The translations under genes and the position numbers were made by a program. Shown here in pieces: positions 16,746 to 24,200 of a DNA stretch of 64,000 bases. How positions within the stretch are numbered: the stretch's first letter is position 1; every line of letters begins with the position of its first letter. The DNA is taken from contig NZ_BIXZ01000005.1 of NCBI RefSeq assembly GCF_005406125.1, positions 62,001 to 126,000 on the forward strand, written 5' to 3'. The stretch comes from Haloarcula mannanilytica. Lineage in GTDB: Archaea; Halobacteriota; Halobacteria; Halobacteriales; Haloarculaceae. Below the pieces are notes generated by a model. That model did no database searches. It was not told the DNA's origin and saw only the letters and a program-made list of their open reading frames with translations.

Positions 16746-17019
16746 CGCGGCTCCGTCTCTTCTGGCGCTGGTGTCGTCTTCCATCAAGCATTATTTAGCA
16801 AGCTACTGGCTAGTAACAGCTGTATTATTCGAACCTTATTTTCTTTTCTCGGATAGTAGGACCCCTTTGCTTTCAGTAGGACAATATTTCTTATTTGGTA
16901 GCAGATTAAAAACTGGTACGTATCTTGGAGTAAAACTGGCTAAAGCATGTTGTTAATAGTATCTTACTAGCAGCCTACGCGTCAGTACCACTATAAGCGC
17001 AACTTCACCTCTCGATTGT
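16746..17019. other. AT-rich gene-free stretch before the terpene-synthase-like gene
   Basis: From about 16785 to 17000 the sequence is conspicuously rich in A and T compared with its surroundings, with runs such as tattattcg and ttattttctttt. A short frame (16771-16956) exists but has few acidic residues and is hydrophobic without a pattern, so I do not call it. The stretch ends in a good TATA box. It may be a large regulatory region or sequence of foreign origin. Confidence 0.6.
16991..16998 (+). promoter_or_regulatory. TATA box for the small ORF/terpene-synthase-like operon
   Basis: The sequence ctataagc is centred about 26 bases before the ATG at 17020, the spacing expected for a leaderless archaeal transcript. 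This supports ATG 17020 as the first start codon of the transcript and argues against reading the terpene-synthase-like frame from an upstream TTG at 17016. Confidence 0.65.
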
Positions 17020-17169
17020 ATGGACCGCGGAAACCAATCGACCGAACCCGACGTGACATCCGAGAGGCTCACCGACCGAATAGAAACAGTCAAAGTTCAG
17101 TTAATGGGACATTATTCCACCGGCTGTACCGGGATCCAGGGCGCAAGCTTCGGAGGCCCGTCACAATGA
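17020..17169 (+). CDS. 49-residue small protein coupled to terpene-synthase-like gene
   Basis: A short frame from ATG 17020 to TGA 17169 encodes 49 residues (starting MDRGNQSTEPDVTSERLTDR, ending in a Gly/Ser-rich tail, with HYSTGCTG in between). The stop overlaps the ATG of the next gene as ATGA, and a TATA box lies 26 bases before its start, so it appears to be the leaderless first cistron. It resembles nothing I know. It may be a real small partner protein or only a device for translational coupling. Confidence 0.5.
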   Translation: MDRGNQSTEPDVTSERLTDRIETVKVQLMGHYSTGCTGIQGASFGGPSQ

Positions 17170-18131
17170 GCGTCGAGTCCTCCCCCGAAGCACAGGACCT
17201 TCTCGAAGAGGTTCGAACGACTGACCTCCCGGACCGCGTCGAGGAACTTGCAGACGAGTACGAACGCGTCTGTGGCGAACGTGACCGGTTCCTCTGGCAG
17301 TGGATCTACTCGCTGTTCCCCGAGTTCACGCTCTCGTCGGTCGACACGGACCACGCCGACCACGTCCGGACACAGAAGACGATTCTCACGATGTACGTCA
17401 CGATCTTGGACGACATCGTCGAGAACGACGGGGACCGTGATACCTTCGCAGAGGCCCGACGGCTCGTCCAGAACCCGTCAGCTGTGGACCCGAGCTGTGC
17501 GGCGGTAAGTGAGGAATACTTCTCCTTCATCCAGCGTGTCTGGCGGGAGTTCGAGAGCGGCCTGACTGACGCACCGCGTGTCGACGAGTTCTACGACGTG
17601 TTCACCTACGATATGCGACAGACGCTGAACGCGATGGACTACAGCGCGGTCGTCAACGAGAACCCACGGATCGCCAACCTCAGCGGGGCCGAAAGCTACG
17701 GGGCACACAATATGGTAATGTTCCCCTACGCCGCGGTAGACCTGATGTACTCGCAGGAATTCGACCTCGCTGACTACGGGACGGTCCGGGACCTCATCTG
17801 GGACCTTCAGGAGATGGCCCGCATCGGGAACTGGCTCACGACCTGGGAGCGGGAAGTCAAAGAGGGGGACTACACCGCGGGCATCGTCGTGCTGGCGCTC
17901 CAGGAAGGGTTTGTCACGCCCGAGGAACTGGAAAACCCCGACGGGAAGGACGAACTCATCGACAAGATCAAAGCCGAACGGTTCGAAGCGAAGTTCCGCG
18001 ACCGGTGGGCCGAAATCTACCAGTCCGTGCGCGACCGTGAGTTCGACACAGAGAGTGTCGATCTCGACGCGCTGGTGCAGGGAATGGAGACGGTGTTCCA
18101 GTACCACGAAGCCAGTCGCGGCCACAAGTAA
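17166..18131 (+). CDS. Class I terpene synthase-like protein
   Basis: A 321-residue, mostly helical, soluble protein with both metal-binding motifs of class I terpene synthases. The aspartate-rich motif is TILDDIVENDGD (Asp82, Asp83, Glu86) and the NSE triad is GNWLTTWEREVKEGD, with Asn222, Thr226 and Glu230 in exact N-xxx-S/T-xxx-E spacing. The length and the roughly 140-residue distance between motifs fit bacterial terpene cyclases. Substrate, product and activity are not deducible; a trans-prenyltransferase is unlikely because only one Asp-rich motif is present. It starts at ATG 17166, coupled to the small upstream frame, after an AT-rich leader region. Such enzymes are rarely described in archaea. 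Confidence 0.65.
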   Translation: MSVESSPEAQDLLEEVRTTDLPDRVEELADEYERVCGERDRFLWQWIYSLFPEFTLSSVDTDHADHVRTQKTILTMYVTILDDIVENDGDRDTFAEARRLVQNPSAVDPSCAAVSEEYFSFIQRVWREFESGLTDAPRVDEFYDVFTYDMRQTLNAMDYSAVVNENPRIANLSGAESYGAHNMVMFPYAAVDLMYSQEFDLADYGTVRDLIWDLQEMARIGNWLTTWEREVKEGDYTAGIVVLALQEGFVTPEELENPDGKDELIDKIKAERFEAKFRDRWAEIYQSVRDREFDTESVDLDALVQGMETVFQYHEASRGHK

Positions 18132-18141
18132 TCACGGCGTA

Positions 18142-18180
18142 CCGCGTCCATAACCGTGCAACTCCACGCGGCTATTTTTT
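18142..18180 (+). terminator. Stem-loop with T6 after the terpene-synthase-like gene
   Basis: Arms ccgcgt (18142-18147) and acgcgg (18166-18171) are followed by ctatttttt, with six T at 18175-18180. It lies 10 bases after the stop and fits an intrinsic-type archaeal terminator. Confidence 0.5.
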
Positions 18181-18272
18181 GATTGCGGGATATTCCCGAG
18201 AGACGTTGAAGCGGGGTCCAGGTGATTGGATGTCCGTTACGAGCGTTCCCCGATGGGCAACGGGGTGTGACG

Positions 18273-19223
18273 CTACGGCTCGCGGTGGCTCTCGACGACG
18301 ACCTCCCACGAAACGGTCCCGTTCTCGACGATGTTCGACGGTTCGAGTGGCTCTGCCGTCAGCGCCGCGTGGGAACTCGGGACGTTCGGGTCAAACCCGC
18401 CGAGAATGTCCGGCAAGAACGTCTCTTCGCCCGGTGGCCGACCGGTGTCCTCGACAGAGAGCGAGGGGACCGAGTCCCCTTCAGAAACGACTACGCGCAT
18501 GACCATCCCAAAGACCTGGTGGGGCGGACAGTAGAGATCGTAGACGCCCTCAGTTTCGAACCGATACAGCCAGGACCCGCCGACAGGTATCTGTGGCGAT
18601 GCGATGGGGCCGACCGAATCGGGCACTCGATTCTGTCGGCCGTGTCGCTCGTGGTACGCCGCGACGGCGTGGTCCGGCGTTTCGGCGCTGAACAGAACCA
18701 CGTCGCCGGGATTGACGTGTATCCCGGCCGGTTCGAAATGGAACCCGACCGTCGCAGTGACGAGTTCGGCGATTTCGGCGACGGTGCGGGTGACAGTGCC
18801 GTCCGGCGTCTCTATCTCGACTGTGGCGTCCGGCCGGTGGAGGTTCCGTGCGACGATGTCACCGTCGGCCGCCTCCAGATTGACGGTCGTCGTTGTCGGT
18901 TCCGAGAAGCCGCCTTGCTCGGCCAGTGCCAGCAGTAGGCCGGGAAGTCCGATGTGCATCTCAACCTCGTGGTCGGGCCGAACCGCGGCCGGGAACGACT
19001 CGAAGCACGAGGCGTCGGCGTCGCCGCCACACGGGTTCGGCTCCGCAGAGGCAAGGCCGAATATCGGGTCGATACTGTTCGATTGGCTGTTCTGGGCCAT
19101 GCTGTTCGGCGCAGCGGTCGGGTCCGCCGCACCGACAGTGGTTCCGAGTCCCGCACCGGCGGCCCCAACGCCGAGACTCTGCAGGAGTCGTCGTCTGGTA
19201 GTCGATAGGTCGGTTGGTCTCAT
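18273..19223 (-). CDS. Tat-exported plastocyanin-like copper protein
   Basis: A 316-residue protein with a twin-arginine signal (TTRRRLLQSLGVGAAGAG) and a cupredoxin fold, so it is exported and probably carries a type 1 copper. The late copper site is plain: Cys, His and Met in YDLYCPPHQVFGM; the first His is in ETPDHAVAAYHERHG. About 90 residues of an unusual segment with paired cysteines (NPCGGDADASC) precede the cupredoxin domain. The start is the ATG at 19223, before the Tat motif. Electron transfer at the cell surface is the likely role; the partner is unknown. Confidence 0.8.
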   Translation of the reverse strand: MRPTDLSTTRRRLLQSLGVGAAGAGLGTTVGAADPTAAPNSMAQNSQSNSIDPIFGLASAEPNPCGGDADASCFESFPAAVRPDHEVEMHIGLPGLLLALAEQGGFSEPTTTTVNLEAADGDIVARNLHRPDATVEIETPDGTVTRTVAEIAELVTATVGFHFEPAGIHVNPGDVVLFSAETPDHAVAAYHERHGRQNRVPDSVGPIASPQIPVGGSWLYRFETEGVYDLYCPPHQVFGMVMRVVVSEGDSVPSLSVEDTGRPPGEETFLPDILGGFDPNVPSSHAALTAEPLEPSNIVENGTVSWEVVVESHREP

Positions 19224-19651
19224 TGTGGTCACCTGTGTCCCGAACCGAGAGACGTGCGTCTCGACGGTGGATCGACCGCTTGCGCCCGAAGTCGACCCCG
19301 TGTCGAACAGACACGCCCTCAGTGTCTGCCATGGCCACCGCCCATGTGAACACTCACGCCGCAGTCGTGCCGTCGCGATATGACCGTGTCGTGGACCTGC
19401 TACGAGCACCGAACACCCTGTTACCGCCCAATTCCGCCATGACAGCGTCCGGTTCGTCCGACAGGCACTAAATTATTTCCTAAACTATAATTATAATTAT
19501 CTAATGTTTTGGATGGCGGGGAGCAGACGGCCCACAAGCGAAAGTAGCGGGCTGAAGACAGCAGAAATACCGCCTCTGACCGACTGGGTCTCGTCAGCAT
19601 TCGCTCAGTTGTCCACAGTCGGCGGTCGTCGCGAAACGCGGGGACGGCCCC
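19224..19651. other. 428-bp stretch between copper protein and citramalate synthase genes
   Basis: No firm gene. An AT-rich block at 19470-19504 includes the self-complementary ataattataattat and contains TATA-like sites usable on both strands. On the minus strand a 28-codon frame (19354-19440, MAELGGNR...) lies a short way downstream of such a box, ahead of the copper-protein gene; it could be a leader peptide, with low confidence. A 77-codon plus-strand frame from 19504 runs antisense into the next gene and is arginine-rich, so it is not called. Confidence 0.4.
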
Positions 19652-21160
19652 TCAGTCGTCGGCCACGAGCGGATCGTCGTCGTCGGCGACGAGACGGTCC
19701 ATCGCGTCCACCATCGCGCGCACGGACGCCCGAGTGATATCGGAGTCGCTGGCGGAGACGACGACGTGGTCGTCACCGCGTGACATCTCGATTTCGACGG
19801 TCACGAGCGCGTCCGTCCCGCCTGTAATGGCGTCGACGTGGTAGTCTTCGAGCGTCGCGTCGGCGGTGTGAGACAGGGCCGCCTCGGCGGCGTTCATCGC
19901 GGCGTCGACCGGCCCGGAGCCGACCGCCGCTTCTTTGCGCTCCTCACCGTCGACGGTGAGCCGAACACTCGCCGTCGGCGTATCGGAGCCGGAAACGGCG
20001 GTCAGACCGAGCAGTTCGACCCGGCGGTCGCGTGCGTCGCCGGTCACTTCGTCGGCGATTGTCAGCAGGTCGGCGTCCGTGACGCGCTTACCGCGGTCAC
20101 CGATCTCCTTGACGCGGCTGACGATCTCCGAGAGTTGGTCCTCGGTGACCTCGACATCGTTTTCATCGAGCGCGGCCTGAACGCCGGCCCGACCCGCGTG
20201 CTTGCCGAGCGCGAGCCGCCGCTCGCGGCCCACCTTCTCCGGCGGGTACGGCTCGTACATCGAGTCGTCCTTGAGCGTGCCGTCGGTGTGGATACCGGAT
20301 TCGTGGGTGAAGGCGTTCTCGCCGACCACTGCCTTGTTGGGGGCCAGCGGGATACCGGTCCGGTTAGCGATGAGCTGGGCGAGGTCGTACACTTCAGTGA
20401 GGTCCATCGACTCGACGCCGTAGCCGTGATCGAGCGCGATGGCGACCTCTTCGAGAGCGACGTTGCCGGCGCGCTCGCCGATGCCGTTTATCGTCCCGTG
20501 GACGAGGTCCGCACCCGCCGCGATGGAGACCAGGGCGTTCGTCACCGCGAGCCCCAGGTCATCGTGGGTGTGGGTGCTGACCGGCCCCAGGTCCGAGAGT
20601 CGGGAGACGCATTCGAGTGCTCGATCCGGCGTCGCGTGGCCGACGGTGTCGGCCCAGCAGATGCGGTCCGCACCGGCCTCGACTGCGGCCCCGAGCAGTT
20701 CTTCGAGGTAGTCGAGGTCGGCCCGCGAACCATCCTCGCCGATGACCTCGACCCACAGCCCGTGGTCGGTGGCGTACTCCACCAGTTCGACCGTCGTGTC
20801 GACGTTCTCGGCCTTGGAGGTGCCGACCTTCTGCTCGACGTGTTTGTCGCTTGCGGGGACGACGAGGTTGACCCCGTCAACGTCACACTCAAGCGCGAGG
20901 TCGATGTCGCTCCGGATACCGCGACAGAAGCTGGTGACAGTGCCGTCAAGGTCCAGCCCCGCGACGCGGGAAATCGTCTCGCGCTCGCCGGGTCCGGTAC
21001 AGGCGCTCCCGGCCTCGATGACATCGATACCCGCCGCGTCGAGTGATCGGGCGATGTCGGCCTTGTCATCGGGCGTCAGCGAGACGCCGGGGGCCTGCTC
21101 GCCGTCACGCAGCGTCGTATCGAGAAACTGTACTTCACCGACATCTGAGAGGGCACGCAT
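19652..21160 (-). CDS. (R)-citramalate / 2-isopropylmalate synthase
   Basis: A 502-residue Claisen-condensing enzyme joining acetyl-CoA to a 2-oxo acid, in isoleucine (citramalate) or leucine (isopropylmalate) synthesis. The HMGL-like TIM barrel starts QFLDTTLRDGEQAPGVSL, with STHTHDDLGLAVTNAL and HGTINGIGERAGN for metal and substrate binding; the C-terminal third (about 370-490) is the LeuA regulatory domain for feedback inhibition. The two substrate types cannot be told apart safely by eye. The ATG 21160 start precedes the first strand by eight residues; GTG 21220 is an alternative. A short upstream frame may act as a leader. Confidence 0.85.
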   Translation of the reverse strand: MRALSDVGEVQFLDTTLRDGEQAPGVSLTPDDKADIARSLDAAGIDVIEAGSACTGPGERETISRVAGLDLDGTVTSFCRGIRSDIDLALECDVDGVNLVVPASDKHVEQKVGTSKAENVDTTVELVEYATDHGLWVEVIGEDGSRADLDYLEELLGAAVEAGADRICWADTVGHATPDRALECVSRLSDLGPVSTHTHDDLGLAVTNALVSIAAGADLVHGTINGIGERAGNVALEEVAIALDHGYGVESMDLTEVYDLAQLIANRTGIPLAPNKAVVGENAFTHESGIHTDGTLKDDSMYEPYPPEKVGRERRLALGKHAGRAGVQAALDENDVEVTEDQLSEIVSRVKEIGDRGKRVTDADLLTIADEVTGDARDRRVELLGLTAVSGSDTPTASVRLTVDGEERKEAAVGSGPVDAAMNAAEAALSHTADATLEDYHVDAITGGTDALVTVEIEMSRGDDHVVVSASDSDITRASVRAMVDAMDRLVADDDDPLVADD

Positions 21161-21353
21161 GGCTGGGTGCCCCCCAAATAGTGTGTTCTGACTCACAGAA
21201 GATGCTCCATCACGCGCCACGAATTTCGCGGCCAGCCGCCTCGCGGCGACTTCCTCTATCCTCCGCCGGGTGTTCCGACATAGTGGTGACTACTCTAACC
21301 CTCATGGTCTAAAAGGTGACGGAACCGACCACGACGGCCCCAACCGGTCGCGC

Positions 21354-21701
21354 TCAGGGCTCAAGACGGACCGTGTCACCGGCTGAAACGTCCGAAGCCG
21401 CGCCGCCTGGTAATTCGATCACAGTGTCCGCTTTCGCGTAGCTGACCGAGCGCCAGGGCCGTAAGGTTTCGACAGCTTGGACCTCCTCGTCGACGAGCCA
21501 GAGCACGTCAAGCGGGAACCGGACGAACAGCATGTGGATGAACTGCCGGCTAGGGCGGTCGAACGGGAACACGAGCGCGTAGTCGTCGGGAATTGACGAC
21601 CGAAACATCAGCCCCCGGCCCTGTTCGAGCATCGATTCGGCGTATTCCACCTCTGTCGCCAGCGGCCGAGCCGCGCCGTCGGGGTCGTGGACGAGGCGCA
21701 T
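21354..21701 (-). CDS. DUF192 family protein
   Basis: A 115-residue protein of the DUF192 family, small beta-rich proteins of unknown function found alone or exported. It shows the family's ESMLEQGRGLMFRSSIPDDY, ALVFPFDRP, IHMLFVRFPLDVLWLVDEE and the closing DTVIELPGGAASDVSAGDTV. There is no signal peptide from this start (ATG 21701), so it would be cytosolic. The next gene starts divergently 81 bases away. Confidence 0.85.
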   Translation of the reverse strand: MRLVHDPDGAARPLATEVEYAESMLEQGRGLMFRSSIPDDYALVFPFDRPSRQFIHMLFVRFPLDVLWLVDEEVQAVETLRPWRSVSYAKADTVIELPGGAASDVSAGDTVRLEP

Positions 21702-21782
21702 ACCACCGCGGAAGTCAGGGGCAGGGAAAAGCGTTCTGTCGGAACAGTGGGTTTGAGGGGCCACAGACCTATATCGTGACCT

Positions 21783-22331
21783 ATGGAGAAGGCCCCCGGG
21801 GGTACGTCCGTCGGCGTCGACGACCCGTACGACTACGTGAAGCGATGTGACTTCGTCACCGACGAGGGGAAGTGCCGCTGGGCGCGTGAACACGGCCACC
21901 ACGACCCCGAGTTCGCCGACGCCCGGAGCGCCGATGACTTTCGCTGTCCGGCGGCAATTGCGCCGGACGATGCTGACGCAGACGCGGAGCCGGAGTGGGA
22001 CTGGGCCGACTGCCCGCATTTCCGCTCACGAAACCACGACCGGGAGTGCGTTCGCTGCGGCCTCGAAGAGCGGCGGATGGCCCACTCCGAGGAACGACCC
22101 CTGCTGGAGGAACACCACCTCTCGTACCGCGAAGACGGGGACGATCTTTCACACGAGATAACAGTGTTTCTCTGTCGGTGGTGCCACGCGAAAATTCACC
22201 AGTCGTGGGCGAGACTCAACGACGACGCAACCCCGGACCCCGAGGCCATCGCACAGCGCGAACAGCGCCGCTCCAGGGAGCAGTCGGAACTGGGCTTCGA
22301 GTCAGCCGCCGACCGATACGACGAGTTGTAA
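21783..22331 (+). CDS. HNH-like zinc-finger protein, haloarchaeal
   Basis: A 182-residue acidic protein with several cysteine/histidine pairs: KRCDFVTDEGKCRWA and FRCPAAI at the N-terminal half, then CVRCGLEERRM and a C-terminal LLEEHHLSYRED with FLCRWCHAKIHQ. The last pair, with HH and CxxCHAKIH, resembles the beta-beta-metal fold of HNH nucleases, though the characteristic Asn is not evident. A DNA- or RNA-related role is possible; activity is uncertain. It starts with ATG 21783. Confidence 0.65.
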   Translation: MEKAPGGTSVGVDDPYDYVKRCDFVTDEGKCRWAREHGHHDPEFADARSADDFRCPAAIAPDDADADAEPEWDWADCPHFRSRNHDRECVRCGLEERRMAHSEERPLLEEHHLSYREDGDDLSHEITVFLCRWCHAKIHQSWARLNDDATPDPEAIAQREQRRSREQSELGFESAADRYDEL

Positions 22332-22368
22332 CCATCTGAGTATCAACTGTGAGAATCAATGGTGGACC

Positions 22369-22376
22369 GATAAGTA
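22369..22376 (+). promoter_or_regulatory. TATA-like box for the histidine kinase gene
   Basis: The sequence gataagta is centred about 28 bases before the GTG at 22401, which fits a leaderless transcript and supports that start codon. Confidence 0.45.
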
Positions 22377-22400
22377 GGTACACCATAATCAACTATTATA

Positions 22401-23504
22401 GTGACTCCTCCGGCGATCACGAAACAGTCGCTGGGGACGGGATACGTCGTCGCAACCGGTGTCGTGCTTTCCGGGGCACTGCTCGCCCACGGCGTGTCTA
22501 TCGGCCACCCGTCCCCGATTGACGTGGTCATCCTCAGTGTGGGGTTAATACCGGCTATAGCACTGGGAGCGGCGAATTACTGGCTCCCGGTGAGCGGACT
22601 GACCGGCGACCAGATATGGACCGCCGCGGAGTGGTGTGGGTTCGGCGTCGCGCTGTTTACCGTTATCACAATCGTCGTGTTGCTCGCTCCGATTCCGCAG
22701 TCCTCAATGGTCCCGCCGATACTCGCAAGTGGGGTGGCAGTCGGCGGGTTCGGCGGCATTTTATTCGGATGGCTGCTCGAACTCCGCCGGTCCCGACGCC
22801 GACTCACCCAAAGCAACGAAGTGCTGTTTCGGGTGTTACGACACGACCTCCGGAACGATCTCAACGTCGCGCTTGGACACATCGGCGAAATACAGCGGGC
22901 AGCTACAGAGGAGCGGGAGATGAGTGCCGAGTCGCGTGCGCACGTAGAGCAATTAAACGACAGCATCGACGATATCATCAATACCACGGAGAAAGCGAGA
23001 CAGATAGAGTACGCCTTCGACGCGGACCGACGGGCACAGCAGCCCATCGATCTCGTTCCGCACGTCAGGGAACACGCGAACACAATCACGAAGTCGTACC
23101 CGGAGGCGACTGTGGAACTCGACCTCCCCGAGCAGTCGCTGGTGTACGCCGACTGGATGCTCGACACCGTGTTACAGAACGTTATCGAGAACGCGGTCAT
23201 TCACTGCGAGGCGGCCCCGACGCTTTTCATCTCCGTCGAGGAACACGACAGATCGGTGTTCGTCCACATCGGCGATAACTGCCCATCGATTCCACAGCAC
23301 GAGCGGGATGTCCTCGGCAGTGGCACGGAGACGCCGCTCAAACACTCCAAGGGCGTCGGACTGTGGCTGACGACGTGGATCGTCGAGAGCTACGGCGGGG
23401 CGGTACATCTCACGACGACGGACGACGGCAACACCGTGACTCTGGAGTTTCGCGGGCCGACCGTGCTTGACGAGATTCGCCAAACCCTGCGGGAGTGGCC
23501 CTGA
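22401..23504 (+). CDS. Membrane-bound sensor histidine kinase
   Basis: A 367-residue sensor kinase with four hydrophobic segments in the first 130 residues and no large extracellular domain. The H-box is FRVLRHDLRNDLNVALGH (phospho-acceptor His about 148), followed by a dimerisation helix, an N-box LQNVIENAVIH, and a degenerate G-box region with GDNCPSIP and GVGLWLTTWIVESYGG. It begins with GTG 22401. No response regulator is adjacent, so it is an orphan, as is usual for haloarchaeal kinases. The signal is unknown. Confidence 0.85.
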   Translation: MTPPAITKQSLGTGYVVATGVVLSGALLAHGVSIGHPSPIDVVILSVGLIPAIALGAANYWLPVSGLTGDQIWTAAEWCGFGVALFTVITIVVLLAPIPQSSMVPPILASGVAVGGFGGILFGWLLELRRSRRRLTQSNEVLFRVLRHDLRNDLNVALGHIGEIQRAATEEREMSAESRAHVEQLNDSIDDIINTTEKARQIEYAFDADRRAQQPIDLVPHVREHANTITKSYPEATVELDLPEQSLVYADWMLDTVLQNVIENAVIHCEAAPTLFISVEEHDRSVFVHIGDNCPSIPQHERDVLGSGTETPLKHSKGVGLWLTTWIVESYGGAVHLTTTDDGNTVTLEFRGPTVLDEIRQTLREWP

Positions 23505-23540
23505 AGCCGGACGCGTGCGGGACTGTCCGGCCGCATCAGG

Positions 23541-23550
23541 AGATATATAC
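23541..23550 (+). promoter_or_regulatory. TATA box for guaAA
   Basis: The sequence agatatatac is centred about 28 bases before the ATG at 23574, as expected for a leaderless or nearly leaderless transcript. Confidence 0.55.
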
Positions 23551-23573
23551 GCCTTCGTAGCCTTTCGCCGATA

Positions 23574-24143
23574 ATGACCCAAATCGACGTTATCGACAAT
23601 CACGGCCAGTTCACCCACCTGGAGCAGCGCGCGCTCCGGGACATGGGCGTCGATGTCTCGCTCAGGGACAACACGACCCCGCCGGAAGAGATCGACGCCG
23701 ATGGCATCGTCCTCTCGGGCGGTCCGGACATGGACGACATCGGCAACTGCCCCGCGTATCTCGATCTCGACGTTCCAATACTCGGCATCTGCCTGGGGAT
23801 GCAACTCATCGCCGACGAACTCGGTGGCCGGGTCGGCGGCGGCGAATACGGCGGCTATGCCGACGTGACAGTCGAGATTCTCGACGATGAGGACCCGCTG
23901 CTCGGCTCGTTGTACCCCGAAACGCGCGTGTGGGCCAGTCACGCCGACGAAGTGAAGGAGGTCCCGCCCGGATTCGAGCGAACCGCGACCTCCGATGTCT
24001 GTGGCGTCGAAGCGATGAGCAACACGGACGAGGCGATATTCGGCGTCCAGTGGCATCCGGAAGTCGCCCACACGGAAGAGGGCGAGGCAGTGTTCGAGAA
24101 TTTCCTGTCAGTCTGTGACCGACAGTCCGTCGCACGCCAGTAA
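23574..24143 (+). CDS. guaAA: GMP synthase, glutamine amidotransferase subunit
   Basis: A 189-residue class I glutamine amidotransferase that releases ammonia for the amination of XMP to GMP. In archaea GMP synthase is often split, and this is subunit A. The nucleophile Cys lies in ILGICLGMQLIADELGG; the His and Glu of the triad are in FGVQWHPEVAHTEEG. It opens with IDVIDNHGQFTH, typical of GuaA. The ATP-pyrophosphatase subunit B is not in this window. Confidence 0.92.
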   Translation: MTQIDVIDNHGQFTHLEQRALRDMGVDVSLRDNTTPPEEIDADGIVLSGGPDMDDIGNCPAYLDLDVPILGICLGMQLIADELGGRVGGGEYGGYADVTVEILDDEDPLLGSLYPETRVWASHADEVKEVPPGFERTATSDVCGVEAMSNTDEAIFGVQWHPEVAHTEEGEAVFENFLSVCDRQSVARQ

Positions 24144-24169
24144 ACCGGCACAGGGCGGATGTGACTGGT

Positions 24170-24177
24170 TTTATATT
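24170..24177 (+). promoter_or_regulatory. TATA box for the DUF2070 gene
   Basis: The sequence tttatatt is centred about 27 bases before the ATG at 24201, consistent with a leaderless transcript. Confidence 0.55.
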
Positions 24178-24200
24178 CGCTCGTGGGGTGTGATAGATAA

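Noticed and set aside
16771-16956. A 61-codon frame in the AT-rich stretch
   Set aside because: It lacks acidic residues and haloarchaeal codon use, has no TATA box at the right place, and its hydrophobicity follows from base composition.
19504-19737. A 77-codon plus-strand frame starting after an AT-rich block
   Set aside because: It is arginine-rich and mostly antisense to the citramalate/isopropylmalate synthase gene.
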